A DNA stretch of 64,000 nucleotides from F22 sp963668535 (GTDB lineage Bacteria > Bacteroidota > Bacteroidia > Bacteroidales > Bacteroidaceae). Where the stretch lies: positions 1,488,001-1,552,000 of the forward strand of contig OY764867.1 in assembly GCA_963668535.1 (NCBI GenBank), read 5' to 3'. The position numbers and the translations under genes are program-made. The first letter of the stretch is position 1, and every line of letters starts with the position of its first letter. The notes under the pieces are model-generated. The model saw nothing but the letters and a program-made list of their open reading frames with translations. It made no database searches and was not told where the DNA came from. Positions 35,455 to 45,520 of this stretch are shown here, piece by piece.

Positions 35455-35493
35455 GGTAAAGGACCCTTCTCAAAAAGGGTTCTTTACCTTTTT
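35455..35493 (+). terminator. Terminator/attenuator between rplL and rpoB
   Basis: GGTAAAGGACCCTT (35455-35468) pairs with AAGGGTTCTTTACC (35475-35488), 14 bp with one wobble, around a 6-nt loop, then TTTTTG. It is a textbook intrinsic terminator inside the rpl-rpo operon, so it most likely acts as a partial terminator that lowers rpoBC relative to ribosomal protein mRNA. Confidence 0.85.
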
Positions 35494-35533
35494 GTGTATA
35501 AATCATTTTCAGTTTCAACCAATCCATTTATAG

Positions 35534-38500
35534 ATGTCTTCAACTATCAAAAACGACCGAATTAATTTTGCCTCGACCAAGTGTCCGATGAAGTTTCCGG
35601 ATTTTCTCGAGGTCCAGCTGAAGTCTTTTCGTGACTTCTTCCAACTAGACACGCCGCCAGAGTTGCGTAAGAAGGACGGCCTGTATAAAGTTTTTGCTGA
35701 GAATTTCCCTATTGAGGACACTCGCAATAGCTACAGACTAGAATTTTTGGATTATTACATCGACCATCCGCGATACACCATTGAAGAGTGTCTCGCAAAT
35801 GGCCTGACGTATAGTGTGCCATTGAAAGCTAAATTGAAGCTTTCTTGTACGGACGAAGAACACCTTGACTTTTCAACAGTTGTTCAGGACGTATTTTTGG
35901 GACAAATTCCATATATGACCGATCAAGCATGCTTTATTGTTAATGGTGCTGAGCGTGTAGTTGTATCACAATTGCACCGTTCACCAGGTGTGTTTTTTGG
36001 TCAGAGTATGCACTCTAACCGAACAAAGCTTTATTCAGCGCGTATCATCCCATTTAAAGGGTCTTGGATTGAGTTTGCCACAGACATTAATAATGTGATG
36101 TGGGCTTACATTGATCGTAAGAAAAAACTTCCTGTAACTACTCTTTTACGTGCAATAGGATTCGAGTCTGATAAGGATATCCTTGAGATTTTCGAATTAG
36201 CCGAAGATATGAAGGTCAATAAGACAAACCTCAAGAAAGCCATTGGACGCAAGTTAGCAGCTCGTGTACTTAAAAGCTGGAATGAAGACTTCGTAGATGA
36301 AGATACTGGTGAAGTAGTATCTATACAGCGAAATGAAGTCATTTTAGATCGTGAGGTAGTTCTTGACGAAGAAAATGCAGCACTTATTTTAGAGTCGGGT
36401 GTTGAGTCTATTTTGCTTCATAAGGAGGCTAACTCACAATCTGACCATTCAATTATATATAATACACTACAAAAAGATAGCACCAATTCAGAAATCGAAG
36501 CGGTCAAGCATATCTATTTTATTTTACGTAGTGCTGAAGCGAGCGATGAAGCATCTGCTCGTGAAGTAATCAACAACTTGTTCTTTTCAGACAAACGTTA
36601 TGATTTAGGTGAAGTCGGACGTTATCGTTTGAACAAGAAGTTAAATTTGACAGAATCAATCGATACACGTGTATTGACTAAAAATGATATTATTGAAATC
36701 ATTAAGTATCTGATTGAATTGATAAACTCTAATGCTGTCGTTGATGATATTGACCACTTAAGCAACAGACGTGTGCGTACAGTGGGTGAGCAAATTTCAA
36801 ATCAATTTGCGGTAGGTTTAGCTCGTATGTCTCGTACTATTCGTGAACGAATGAATGTACGTGACAATGAAGTCTTTACACCAATTGATTTGATTAATGC
36901 TAAAACAGCGGCGTCAGTAATCAACTCGTTCTTTGGTACAAATGCACTTTCTCAATTTATGGATCAAACCAATCCATTGGCTGAAATAACACATAAACGT
37001 CGACTGTCAGCCCTAGGACCTGGCGGTCTATCTCGAGAAAGAGCCGGTTTTGAGGTGCGTGATGTGCATTATACGCATTATGGACGTCTTTGCCCTATTG
37101 AAACTCCAGAAGGACCAAATATTGGTTTGATTTCATCTTTATGTGTCTATGCCAAGGTGAATGATCTAGGCTTTATTGAAACACCATATCGTAAAGTTGA
37201 GAATTCAAAAGCTGCTGTAACTGAGGATGGAATTATTTACTTGACTGCTGAAGAAGAAGAAGGTAAATTTATTGCTCAAGGTAATGCTGAACTTGATGAT
37301 GAAGGACATTTCTTGGGTGAGCGTATTAAAGCTCGCCAAGATGCTGATTATCCCGTTGTGTCACCAGATCAGGTAGAATTAATGGATGTGTCACCACAAC
37401 AAATTGCTTCTATTGCAGCATCTTTGATTCCTTTCCTTGAACATGATGATGCCAACCGTGCATTGATGGGATCTAACATGATGCGTCAAGCAGTGCCATT
37501 GTTGCGCTCTGAGGCGCCTATTGTTGGTACAGGTATTGAGGAACAACTTGTAAAAGATTCTCGTACACAGGTTACATCAGAAGGTTATGGTGTTGTAGAA
37601 TTTGTTGATGCAAACAAAATCGTTATTAAGTATGATCGTACTGATGATGAAGAATATGTAAGTTTTGAATCAGCAACAAAAGAATATAAGATTTCTAAGT
37701 TCCGTAGAACGAACCAGAATATGACCATCGACTTGCGTCCTATTTGCGCTAAAGGTGATCGCGTAGAACCAGGTCAAGTTCTAACTGAGGGTTATTCAAC
37801 CGAACAAGGTGAACTAGCTCTAGGTAAAAACCTACTTGTAGCATATATGCCTTGGAAGGGATATAACTATGAGGATGCTATTGTCCTTAATGAACGAATG
37901 GTACGTGAAGACGTGCTGACTTCTGTACACGTAGTAGAGTATACACTCGATTTACGTGAGACTAAGCGTGGTATGGAAGAATTTACAGCTGATATTCCGA
38001 ATGTTAGTGAAGAAGCAACTGCAGATTTGGATGAAAATGGTATTGTGCGTATTGGTGCAACTTTGAAACCAGGCGATATTATCATTGGTAAGATTACTCC
38101 TAAGGGCGAATCAGATCCTTCTCCAGAAGAGAAATTACTTCGTGCTATTTTCGGAGATAAGGCTGGTGATGTTAAAGATGCTTCTCTGAAGGCGTCTCCA
38201 TCACTTAAGGGAGTCGTGATAGATAAGCGTCTTTTGAGCCGTGTACAGAATACTGGTATTAAGGCAAAAAGAAAACGTGAGAAAGAAATTTTCCAACCAA
38301 TGCAAGAGGAGTATGATCAACGTGTGATTAATCTTCGAAATGAGTTGGAGGATAAAATAGTAAGACTATGCGATGGCTTAACAGCTGTATCTGTCCTTGA
38401 CTTTTTAGGAGTAGAGGCTATACCTGCTGGTAGTGCGATTACACATGGTCACTTGGAATTACTAGATTATAATGCTGTTCAATTGGCTAACTGGACTTCA

Positions 38501-39352
38501 GATGAACGTGTTAACGGTATGATTGGACAACTTGTTGTGAACTACCTACGTTTGACTAAGTCTCTCGAAGCAGATATGAAGCGTAAGAAATTTGCTCTTT
38601 CTGTTGGACACGAACTCCCAGCTGGTGTCATTCAACAAGCCAAAGTTTACGTTGCTAAGAAACGTAAAATTGGTGTTGGAGATAAGATGGCGGGTCGTCA
38701 CGGTAATAAGGGTATTGTTTCTCGTGTAGTTCGTCAAGAGGATATGCCATTCCTTGATGATGGTACTCCAGTTGATATTGTATTGAACCCATTAGGGGTG
38801 CCTTCACGTATGAATATTGGTCAAATTTTCGAGGCTGTATTAGGACGTGCTGGTGCTAAGTTAGGTGTGAAGTTTGCTACAAACATCTTTGATGGTGCAC
38901 ATATGGAGGACATCAATGAATGGACAGATAAGGCGGGACTTCCACGTTACTGTAAGACTTATCTTTATGATGGTGGTACAGGTGTACGCTTTGACCAGCC
39001 AGCTACAGTGGGTATGACATATATGCTTAAACTTGGTCACATGGTTGAGGATAAGATGCATGCTCGTTCTATTGGCCCATACTCTTTGATTACTCAACAA
39101 CCATTGGGTGGTAAAGCTCAATTTGGTGGTCAGCGTTTTGGCGAGATGGAGGTTTGGGCTCTTGAAGCTTTTGGTGCTGCTCATATACTACAAGAAATTT
39201 TGACTGTTAAGTCGGATGATGTCGTAGGACGTAGCAAGACATATGAAGCAATTGTCAAGGGCGATGCAATGCCTACTCCTGGTATCCCAGAATCACTTAA
39301 TGTACTATTGCATGAGTTGAAGGGTCTTGGACTAAGTGTAAACCTAGAATAG
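35534..39352 (+). CDS. rpoB: DNA-directed RNA polymerase subunit beta
   Basis: The beta subunit forms one side of the RNA polymerase active cleft. The 1272-residue protein has the rifampicin region (FFGTNALSQFMDQTNPLAEI, then HKRRLSALGPGGLSRERAGF), GLISSLCVYAK, and the C-terminal GGKAQFGGQRFGEMEVWALE. Rif-region residues (Ser, Gln, Asp, His, Arg, Ser) look wild-type for the family. Length is normal for Bacteroidales. rpoC follows 25 bp later. Confidence 0.99.
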   Translation: MSSTIKNDRINFASTKCPMKFPDFLEVQLKSFRDFFQLDTPPELRKKDGLYKVFAENFPIEDTRNSYRLEFLDYYIDHPRYTIEECLANGLTYSVPLKAKLKLSCTDEEHLDFSTVVQDVFLGQIPYMTDQACFIVNGAERVVVSQLHRSPGVFFGQSMHSNRTKLYSARIIPFKGSWIEFATDINNVMWAYIDRKKKLPVTTLLRAIGFESDKDILEIFELAEDMKVNKTNLKKAIGRKLAARVLKSWNEDFVDEDTGEVVSIQRNEVILDREVVLDEENAALILESGVESILLHKEANSQSDHSIIYNTLQKDSTNSEIEAVKHIYFILRSAEASDEASAREVINNLFFSDKRYDLGEVGRYRLNKKLNLTESIDTRVLTKNDIIEIIKYLIELINSNAVVDDIDHLSNRRVRTVGEQISNQFAVGLARMSRTIRERMNVRDNEVFTPIDLINAKTAASVINSFFGTNALSQFMDQTNPLAEITHKRRLSALGPGGLSRERAGFEVRDVHYTHYGRLCPIETPEGPNIGLISSLCVYAKVNDLGFIETPYRKVENSKAAVTEDGIIYLTAEEEEGKFIAQGNAELDDEGHFLGERIKARQDADYPVVSPDQVELMDVSPQQIASIAASLIPFLEHDDANRALMGSNMMRQAVPLLRSEAPIVGTGIEEQLVKDSRTQVTSEGYGVVEFVDANKIVIKYDRTDDEEYVSFESATKEYKISKFRRTNQNMTIDLRPICAKGDRVEPGQVLTEGYSTEQGELALGKNLLVAYMPWKGYNYEDAIVLNERMVREDVLTSVHVVEYTLDLRETKRGMEEFTADIPNVSEEATADLDENGIVRIGATLKPGDIIIGKITPKGESDPSPEEKLLRAIFGDKAGDVKDASLKASPSLKGVVIDKRLLSRVQNTGIKAKRKREKEIFQPMQEEYDQRVINLRNELEDKIVRLCDGLTAVSVLDFLGVEAIPAGSAITHGHLELLDYNAVQLANWTSDERVNGMIGQLVVNYLRLTKSLEADMKRKKFALSVGHELPAGVIQQAKVYVAKKRKIGVGDKMAGRHGNKGIVSRVVRQEDMPFLDDGTPVDIVLNPLGVPSRMNIGQIFEAVLGRAGAKLGVKFATNIFDGAHMEDINEWTDKAGLPRYCKTYLYDGGTGVRFDQPATVGMTYMLKLGHMVEDKMHARSIGPYSLITQQPLGGKAQFGGQRFGEMEVWALEAFGAAHILQEILTVKSDDVVGRSKTYEAIVKGDAMPTPGIPESLNVLLHELKGLGLSVNLE

Positions 39353-39377
39353 TAAAACCTCTTTCACAATATATATT

Positions 39378-42300
39378 ATGGCATTTAGAAAAGATAATCA
39401 TAGAAAAAAGAACAACTTTACTAAGATCACAATCGGACTCTCTTCTCCTGAAGAGTTGCTAGAGTGCTCTAGTGGTGAGGTGTTGAAGCCCGAAACGATC
39501 AACTACCGTACCTATAAACCAGAGCGTGATGGCTTGTTTTGCGAGCGTATCTTTGGTCCAGTAAAGGATTATGAATGTCACTGCGGTAAATATAAGCGTA
39601 TCCGTTATAAAGGAATCGTTTGTGACCGTTGTGGTGTAGAGGTTACAGAAAAGAAAGTACGACGTGAACGTATGGGACACATCCAACTTGTGGTTCCAGT
39701 TGCTCATATTTGGTACTTCCGTTCTCTGCCAAATAAGATTGGTTACTTGCTTGGTATCCCTACTAAGCAATTGGACAGTATTATCTATTACGAACGTTAC
39801 GTTGTGATTCAGCCAGGTGCTGCTACACAATTTAATCCAGAATTGAAAGAAAAGCAATTGCTTTCTGAAGATGAGTATTTAGATATTCTAGACCAACTTC
39901 CAGAAGAGAATATGTATCTAGATGATAACGACCCAAACAAGTTTATTGCTAAGATGGGTGCTGAAGGAATCTATGAGTTGTTGAAGAATATCGACTTAGA
40001 TGAACTTTCATATGCGTTACGTAATCAAGCTAGTACTGAAGGCTCTCAACAACGTAAAAATGAAGCATTGAAGCGTCTACAAGTCGTAGAGTCTTTCCGA
40101 GCTTCTAAGCATCGTAATAAGCCAGAGTGGATGATTGTACGTATTGTACCAGTGATCCCACCTGAGTTGCGTCCATTGGTCCCTCTAGATGGTGGCCGAT
40201 TCGCAACGTCCGATTTGAATGACTTGTACCGTCGTGTGATTATCCGTAACAATCGATTGAAAAGATTGTTGGATATTAAGGCACCAGAAGTTATTTTACG
40301 TAATGAGAAACGTATGCTTCAAGAAGCAGTCGATTCTTTGTTTGATAACTCACGTAAGTCAACGGCAATTAAATCTGATTCGAATCGTCCTTTGAAATCT
40401 CTTTCCGATAGTTTGAAAGGTAAGCAAGGTCGTTTCCGTCAGAATCTACTTGGTAAGCGTGTTGACTATTCTGCGCGTTCAGTTATTGTTGTTGGCCCAG
40501 AACTTCGTATGCACGAGTGTGGTATCCCTAAATTGATGGCAGCAGAGTTGTACAAACCATTTATCATTCGCAAGTTGATTGATCGTGGTATTGTCAAAAC
40601 TGTGAAGTCTGCGAAGAAAATTGTAGATCGTAAAGAGCCTGTTATTTGGGATATTCTTGAACATGTCATGAAAGGACATCCAGTTTTGCTAAACCGTGCC
40701 CCAACACTTCACCGTTTAGGTATTCAGGCATTCCAACCAAAGATGATTGAGGGTAAGGCTATTCAACTGCATCCACTAGCATGTACAGCCTTCAATGCCG
40801 ACTTTGATGGTGACCAGATGGCTGTTCACTTGCCATTGAGTAATGAAGCTGTACTTGAAGCACAAATGTTGATGTTGGGTTCACATAATATCTTGAACCC
40901 CGCAAATGGAGCTCCAATTACTGTCCCATCACAGGATATGGTATTAGGATTGTACTATATTACTAAGATTCGTAAAGGGGCACTTGGTGAAGGATTGATT
41001 TTCTACGGCCCAGAAGAAGCTATGATTGCTTATAACGAAGGACGAGTAGATATCCATGCGCCTGTAAAGGTAATGGTAGATGATGTTGATGAGAATGGAC
41101 AAGCTATTAACCATCTTGTTGAAACATCTGTAGGCCGTGTTATTGTAAATGGTATTGTACCAGCCAAAGTAGGGTATGTCAATGAATTGATGTCAAAAAA
41201 ATCTCTACGTGGTATTATTACAAGAGTTATCAAAGAATGTGGTGTGCCAGAAACAGCTGATTTCCTAGATGGTTTGAAGAACCTAGGTTATCGTATGGCT
41301 TTTGAAGGTGGACTGTCCTTTAACCTTGGTGATATTATTATTCCTGAAGAAAAAGCAGAACTTGTACAAAAGGGATATGAAAAAGTACAAGGTATTATGG
41401 ATAACTATAATATGGGATTCATTACTAACAACGAACGTTATAATGGAGTCGTTGATGCGTGGACAAACGTCAACAACAATCTTCAAAACGTGTTGATGAA
41501 AACCATTTCTGAGGATGATCAAGGTTTCAACTCAGTATACATGATGCTTGATTCTGGAGCCCGTGGTTCGAAAGCTCAGATTAGCCAGTTGTCTGGTATG
41601 CGTGGTCTGATGGCTAAACCACAAAAGGCTGGTGCTGAGGGTGGTCAGGTTATTGAAAACCCTATCCTTTCTAACTTTAAGGAAGGTCTTTCGGTGCTTG
41701 AGTACTTTATCTCTACTCACGGTGCACGTAAGGGGCTTGCCGATACAGCCTTGAAAACAGCCGATGCTGGATATTTGACACGTCGTCTTGTCGACGTTTC
41801 TCATGATGTCATCATCAATGAGGATGATTGTGGCACTTTACGAGGTATTGTATGTAGTGACATCAAGAATGATGAAGAGATTATTGCTTCAATGGAGGAA
41901 CGCATTGTTGGCCGTGTATCGGTTCATGATGTTATTCATCCACGTACAGGAGAAATCATAGTAGCTGCTGGAGAAGAAATTCTAGAAGATGCTGCTCATA
42001 TTATTCAAGAATCACCTATTGAAAGCGTTGAGATTCGCTCTGTCTTAACTTGTGAGTCTAAAAACGGTGTTTGTGCGAAATGTTATGGACGAAATCTATC
42101 AACAAATCGTATGGTACAGCGTGGTGAAGCTGTTGGCGTTATTGCGGCCCAGTCTATCGGTGAACCAGGTACACAGCTTACATTGCGTACCTTCCACGCT
42201 GGGGGTATCGCTGGTAACGCCTCAACTGATAACAGCCTTAAGTCACCACATGATGCCAAGATTCTGTTTGAAGAAATCAAAACTGTTCCAGGTAAGGATG

Positions 42301-43721
42301 ATGAAGGACGTACTGTAGATATTGTAGTCTCTCGTCTTGGAGAAATCCGTTTGGTAGACGAAAAGACAGATATCATGCTTTCTGCCATGAATATTGGATA
42401 TGGATCATTCTTGTATGTCAAAAATAATGCACTTGTAAAGAAGGGTGATTTGTTGAATATGTGGGATCCATTTAATGCAGTCTTAGTGACTGAATTTAGT
42501 GGTAAAGCAGTATTCGAAAATATGATCTTGAATACAACTTACAAGTTGGAGACTGACCTTGTGTCTGGAGTTTCTGCTGTAGTTATTACGGAATCACGTG
42601 ATCGTACTTTGATCCCTGCTATTCGTATTACAGATAAGAAGGGGGCGGAACACGTGTATAACTTTCCAGTTGGTGCAACCATTACCTTTAAAGAAAAAGA
42701 TATTCAAAAGGGAGTTGAAGTAACTGCAGGTCAGGTCTTGATGAAAACAGCACGTGCACAAAGTAAAGCCGGTGATATCACTGGTGGTCTTCCACGTGTT
42801 ACAGAATTGTTTGAAGCTCGTAACCCTTCTAATCCAGCTGTCGTATCAGAAATCGATGGTATCGTAAGAATGGGTAAAATTAAACGTGGTAATCGTGAAA
42901 TTGCTGTTGAATCTAAAACTGGTCAGGAACATAAATACCTAGTTTCGCTTTCTAAGCAAATCTTGGTACAAGATGGTGATGCTGTACGTGCTGGAACTCC
43001 ATTATCAGATGGAGCGATAACACCAGCTGACATTCTTGCAATTATGGGACCTACAGCTGTTCAAGAGTATATTGTAAATGGTGTGCAAGATGTGTACCGT
43101 TTGCAAGGTGTGAAAATCAACGATAAACACTTTGAAATTATCGTGCGTCAGATGATGCGTAAGGTAGTTATCAATGACGGTGGTGATACTAATTTCTTGG
43201 AGCTACAGATTGTTGATAAACAAGCCTTTATGGCCGAAAATGATGATATTTGGGGTAAGAAGGTCGTTATTGATGCTGGTGATTCTGAATATATGAAACC
43301 TGGTATGATTGTAACAGCTCGTAAGTTACGTGATGAGAATTCTATGTTGAAGCGACGTGATATGCAACTCGTTGTAGTGCGTGATGCTGTTCCTGCGACT
43401 TCAACTCAAATTCTACAAGGTATTACACGTGCTGCTCTTCAGACTTCTAGCTTTATGTCTGCAGCTTCCTTCCAGGAAACAACAAAAGTGCTCAACGAAG
43501 CCGCTATTAATGGTAAAGAAGATCTTTTGTTGGGTATGAAGGAAAATGTAATCTGTGGTCACTTGATTCCTGCTGGAACAGGTCAACGTTCATTTAACAC
43601 GATTTCTGTAGGATCTCGTGATGAGTACGAACAAATGCAACGCAATAAGGAGAATGTTGTAGACTACGATGAGCAGGCTATACCTGAAATAGTGGAAGCA
43701 TCAAATTCTGCTGATGAATAA
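39378..43721 (+). CDS. rpoC: DNA-directed RNA polymerase subunit beta'
   Basis: The beta' subunit holds the catalytic magnesium. The 1447-residue protein has the N-terminal zinc site (CHCG..CDRCG, about residues 68-88), the active-site loop NADFDGDQMAVH at about 473, and the second zinc site (CGTLRG..CESKNGVCAKCYG). The bridge-helix/trigger-loop region (GEPGTQLTLRTFHAGG) is intact. The C-terminus is acidic. Two hairpins follow the stop codon. Confidence 0.99.
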   Translation: MAFRKDNHRKKNNFTKITIGLSSPEELLECSSGEVLKPETINYRTYKPERDGLFCERIFGPVKDYECHCGKYKRIRYKGIVCDRCGVEVTEKKVRRERMGHIQLVVPVAHIWYFRSLPNKIGYLLGIPTKQLDSIIYYERYVVIQPGAATQFNPELKEKQLLSEDEYLDILDQLPEENMYLDDNDPNKFIAKMGAEGIYELLKNIDLDELSYALRNQASTEGSQQRKNEALKRLQVVESFRASKHRNKPEWMIVRIVPVIPPELRPLVPLDGGRFATSDLNDLYRRVIIRNNRLKRLLDIKAPEVILRNEKRMLQEAVDSLFDNSRKSTAIKSDSNRPLKSLSDSLKGKQGRFRQNLLGKRVDYSARSVIVVGPELRMHECGIPKLMAAELYKPFIIRKLIDRGIVKTVKSAKKIVDRKEPVIWDILEHVMKGHPVLLNRAPTLHRLGIQAFQPKMIEGKAIQLHPLACTAFNADFDGDQMAVHLPLSNEAVLEAQMLMLGSHNILNPANGAPITVPSQDMVLGLYYITKIRKGALGEGLIFYGPEEAMIAYNEGRVDIHAPVKVMVDDVDENGQAINHLVETSVGRVIVNGIVPAKVGYVNELMSKKSLRGIITRVIKECGVPETADFLDGLKNLGYRMAFEGGLSFNLGDIIIPEEKAELVQKGYEKVQGIMDNYNMGFITNNERYNGVVDAWTNVNNNLQNVLMKTISEDDQGFNSVYMMLDSGARGSKAQISQLSGMRGLMAKPQKAGAEGGQVIENPILSNFKEGLSVLEYFISTHGARKGLADTALKTADAGYLTRRLVDVSHDVIINEDDCGTLRGIVCSDIKNDEEIIASMEERIVGRVSVHDVIHPRTGEIIVAAGEEILEDAAHIIQESPIESVEIRSVLTCESKNGVCAKCYGRNLSTNRMVQRGEAVGVIAAQSIGEPGTQLTLRTFHAGGIAGNASTDNSLKSPHDAKILFEEIKTVPGKDDEGRTVDIVVSRLGEIRLVDEKTDIMLSAMNIGYGSFLYVKNNALVKKGDLLNMWDPFNAVLVTEFSGKAVFENMILNTTYKLETDLVSGVSAVVITESRDRTLIPAIRITDKKGAEHVYNFPVGATITFKEKDIQKGVEVTAGQVLMKTARAQSKAGDITGGLPRVTELFEARNPSNPAVVSEIDGIVRMGKIKRGNREIAVESKTGQEHKYLVSLSKQILVQDGDAVRAGTPLSDGAITPADILAIMGPTAVQEYIVNGVQDVYRLQGVKINDKHFEIIVRQMMRKVVINDGGDTNFLELQIVDKQAFMAENDDIWGKKVVIDAGDSEYMKPGMIVTARKLRDENSMLKRRDMQLVVVRDAVPATSTQILQGITRAALQTSSFMSAASFQETTKVLNEAAINGKEDLLLGMKENVICGHLIPAGTGQRSFNTISVGSRDEYEQMQRNKENVVDYDEQAIPEIVEASNSADE

Positions 43722-43728
43722 ATAAGAG

Positions 43729-43756
43729 AAGATAGGGCCTATTTTTAGGCCATCTT
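43729..43756 (+). terminator. Hairpin directly after rpoC
   Basis: AAGAT-GGCCTA pairs with TAGGCC-ATCTT with a 2-nt bulge and a TTTT loop, starting 8 bp past the stop codon. It lacks a T-run, so it may be a 3'-end stabiliser rather than the terminator. Confidence 0.5.
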
Positions 43757-43774
43757 ATGATATTATTATACGAT

Positions 43775-43817
43775 GAAGAGGATGTGCTCCGTGATGGAGT
43801 GCATCCTTCTTCTTTTT
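43775..43817 (+). terminator. Rho-independent terminator of rpoC
   Basis: GAAGAGGATG-GCTCC (43775-43790) pairs with GGAGTGCATCCTTCTTC (43796-43812) with small bulges, followed by TTTTT. It ends the long ribosomal protein and RNA polymerase operon. Confidence 0.85.
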
Positions 43818-43839
43818 ACGGCGTAGGGGAGGTATAAAA

Positions 43840-43866
43840 AAAGCATTGACAATTTGCCAATGCTTT
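43840..43866 (-). terminator. Terminator of lptB
   Basis: AAAGCATTG and CAATGCTTT pair. On the minus strand the hairpin is followed by a run of seven T. It lies 25 bp past the lptB stop codon. Confidence 0.85.
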
Positions 43867-43890
43867 CTATTTCTATTTAAGTTTCTTTCT

Positions 43891-44655
43891 TTATTTCATA
43901 AAGTCTTTTCTACGGAGTACAAAACTATTACTTAGGTACTTTTCTCGTACAATTTGGTTTGCAGCCAATTCTTCTGGATTACCTTGGAATAAGATTCTAC
44001 CTTCAAACAAAAGATAAGCTCTATCTGTGATACTCAATGTCTCTTGGACATTGTGGTCGGTAATTAATATACCTATATTTTTATCTTTTAGTTTCCATAC
44101 AATTTGTTGAATATCTTCCACTGCAATCGGGTCGACACCAGCAAAAGGTTCATCTAACATGATAAATTTGGGATCAATAGCTAGACATCTTGCAATTTCT
44201 GTACGTCTTCTTTCACCACCAGATAATTGATCTCCGAGTGATTTGCGTACTTTCTGAAGACGAAATTCTGCAATAAGGCTTTCCAATTTTTCTTTTTGGT
44301 ATTCTTTTGGTTTATTAGTCATTTCAAGTACAGAGGCGATGTTGTCTTCTACCGACATCTTTCTAAATACTGAGGCTTCTTGAGCAAGATAGCCAATACC
44401 TGTTTGTGCACGTTTGTACACTGGATATTTTGTGATTTCAAGATCATCTAAAAAAATACGTCCTTCATTTGGAGTCACCAATCCTACTGTCATATAGAAC
44501 GAAGTCGTTTTACCCGCTCCATTTGGTCCGAGTAGTCCTACAATTTCTCCTTGTTTGACATCAATACTGACCCCTTGCACGACTGTTCGTTTGCCATACT
44601 TCTTGACCAATCCTTCTGTGCGGAGTACCATTTTCTTTTCTTTAGTCTCTGACAT
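43891..44655 (-). CDS. lptB: LPS export ABC transporter ATP-binding protein LptB
   Basis: LptB powers extraction of lipopolysaccharide from the inner membrane by LptFG. The 254-residue protein has Walker A GPNGAGKTTSF near residue 40, the signature LSGGERRRTEIARCLA near 143, Walker B FIMLDEPFAGVDPIA near 164, and the LptB-type ITDHNVQETLSITDRAY. Length and motifs match LptB rather than amino acid importers. It is divergent from the MlaE-like gene. Confidence 0.95.
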   Translation of the reverse strand: MSETKEKKMVLRTEGLVKKYGKRTVVQGVSIDVKQGEIVGLLGPNGAGKTTSFYMTVGLVTPNEGRIFLDDLEITKYPVYKRAQTGIGYLAQEASVFRKMSVEDNIASVLEMTNKPKEYQKEKLESLIAEFRLQKVRKSLGDQLSGGERRRTEIARCLAIDPKFIMLDEPFAGVDPIAVEDIQQIVWKLKDKNIGILITDHNVQETLSITDRAYLLFEGRILFQGNPEELAANQIVREKYLSNSFVLRRKDFMK

Positions 44656-44672
44656 ATTTAACTATTTTGGAG

Positions 44673-44680
44673 CAAATGTA
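44673..44680 (-). promoter_or_regulatory. -7 box of lptB
   Basis: The minus strand reads TACATTTG, matching TAnnTTTG, 17 bp before the lptB ATG. Together with the plus-strand box at 44703-44710 it forms a mirror pair. No clear -33 TTTG. Confidence 0.5.
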
Positions 44681-44702
44681 CTAATAATCTAGGGAAAATG
44701 GG

Positions 44703-44710
44703 TACATTTG
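44703..44710 (+). promoter_or_regulatory. -7 box of the mlaE-mlaF operon
   Basis: TACATTTG matches TAnnTTTG and ends 24 bp before the mlaE-like ATG. The 9-mer TACATTTGC here is the exact inverse of GCAAATGTA at 44672-44680. Confidence 0.5.
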
Positions 44711-44734
44711 CACTGACAAAAATAACACAAGTAT

Positions 44735-45478
44735 ATGATTAAAGCTTTACATTCACTTGGACAATACGTCCAGCTTATGCAAAGAGTCATTGCCCGTCCT
44801 GAGCGATTCCGTATTTACTGGAAACAGTATGTCAAGGAATTAATGCAGTTGGGAGTTGATTCTGTAGGAATCGTCCTATTAATATCCCTTTTTATTGGAG
44901 CAGTTATTGCCATCCAGATTAAGATTAACATAGAAAGTCCTTGGATGCCAGTTTGGACAGTTGGTTATGTAACTCGCGAGATTATGTTGCTTGAATTCTC
45001 TTCGTCTATTATGTGTCTTATTTTGGCAGGTAAGGTGGGGTCTAATATTGCTAGTGAGTTGGGGACCATGCGCGTTACTCAGCAAATAGATGCTTTGGAA
45101 ATTATGGGAGTCAATTCTGCCGCCTATTTAATATTGCCAAAAATAGTTGCCATGATGACAATGATTCCTTTGCTTGTTATATTTAGTTTTTCATCGGGTG
45201 TCTTTGGAGCCTATTGCATTGCTTGGTTTACAGATATGATGACGCCTAGTTCGTTGACAGCGGGAATGCAATATTGGTTTGTGGAATGGTATATATGGTG
45301 TGCTATTATTAAGTCTTTCTTTTTTGCCTTCTTAATATCTAGTGTGTCTGCCTATTTTGGCTATACTGTTGAAGGTGGTTCTATTGAAGTTGGTAAAGCG
45401 TCCACGAATGCTGTTGTGCGGTGTTCAGTCTTAATCTTATTTTCAGATTTAATACTGACACAATTATTAATGGGATAG
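44735..45478 (+). CDS. mlaE: MlaE-family lipid ABC transporter permease
   Basis: MlaE permeases move phospholipid between the outer and inner membranes together with an MCE protein. The 247-residue protein has about five transmembrane segments, VREIMLLEFS-type region (YVTREIMLLEFSSSIMCLIL), GSNIASELGTMRVTQQIDALE (the family hallmark, about residues 108-128) and SSVSAYFGYTVEGGSIEVGK. The ATPase gene follows 42 bp later. The MCE substrate-binding gene is not in the adjacent positions. Confidence 0.92.
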   Translation: MIKALHSLGQYVQLMQRVIARPERFRIYWKQYVKELMQLGVDSVGIVLLISLFIGAVIAIQIKINIESPWMPVWTVGYVTREIMLLEFSSSIMCLILAGKVGSNIASELGTMRVTQQIDALEIMGVNSAAYLILPKIVAMMTMIPLLVIFSFSSGVFGAYCIAWFTDMMTPSSLTAGMQYWFVEWYIWCAIIKSFFFAFLISSVSAYFGYTVEGGSIEVGKASTNAVVRCSVLILFSDLILTQLLMG

Positions 45479-45520
45479 AACAATAAAATCAAATTAAACA
45501 AAAGGGGAGTCTTTTCCCAT

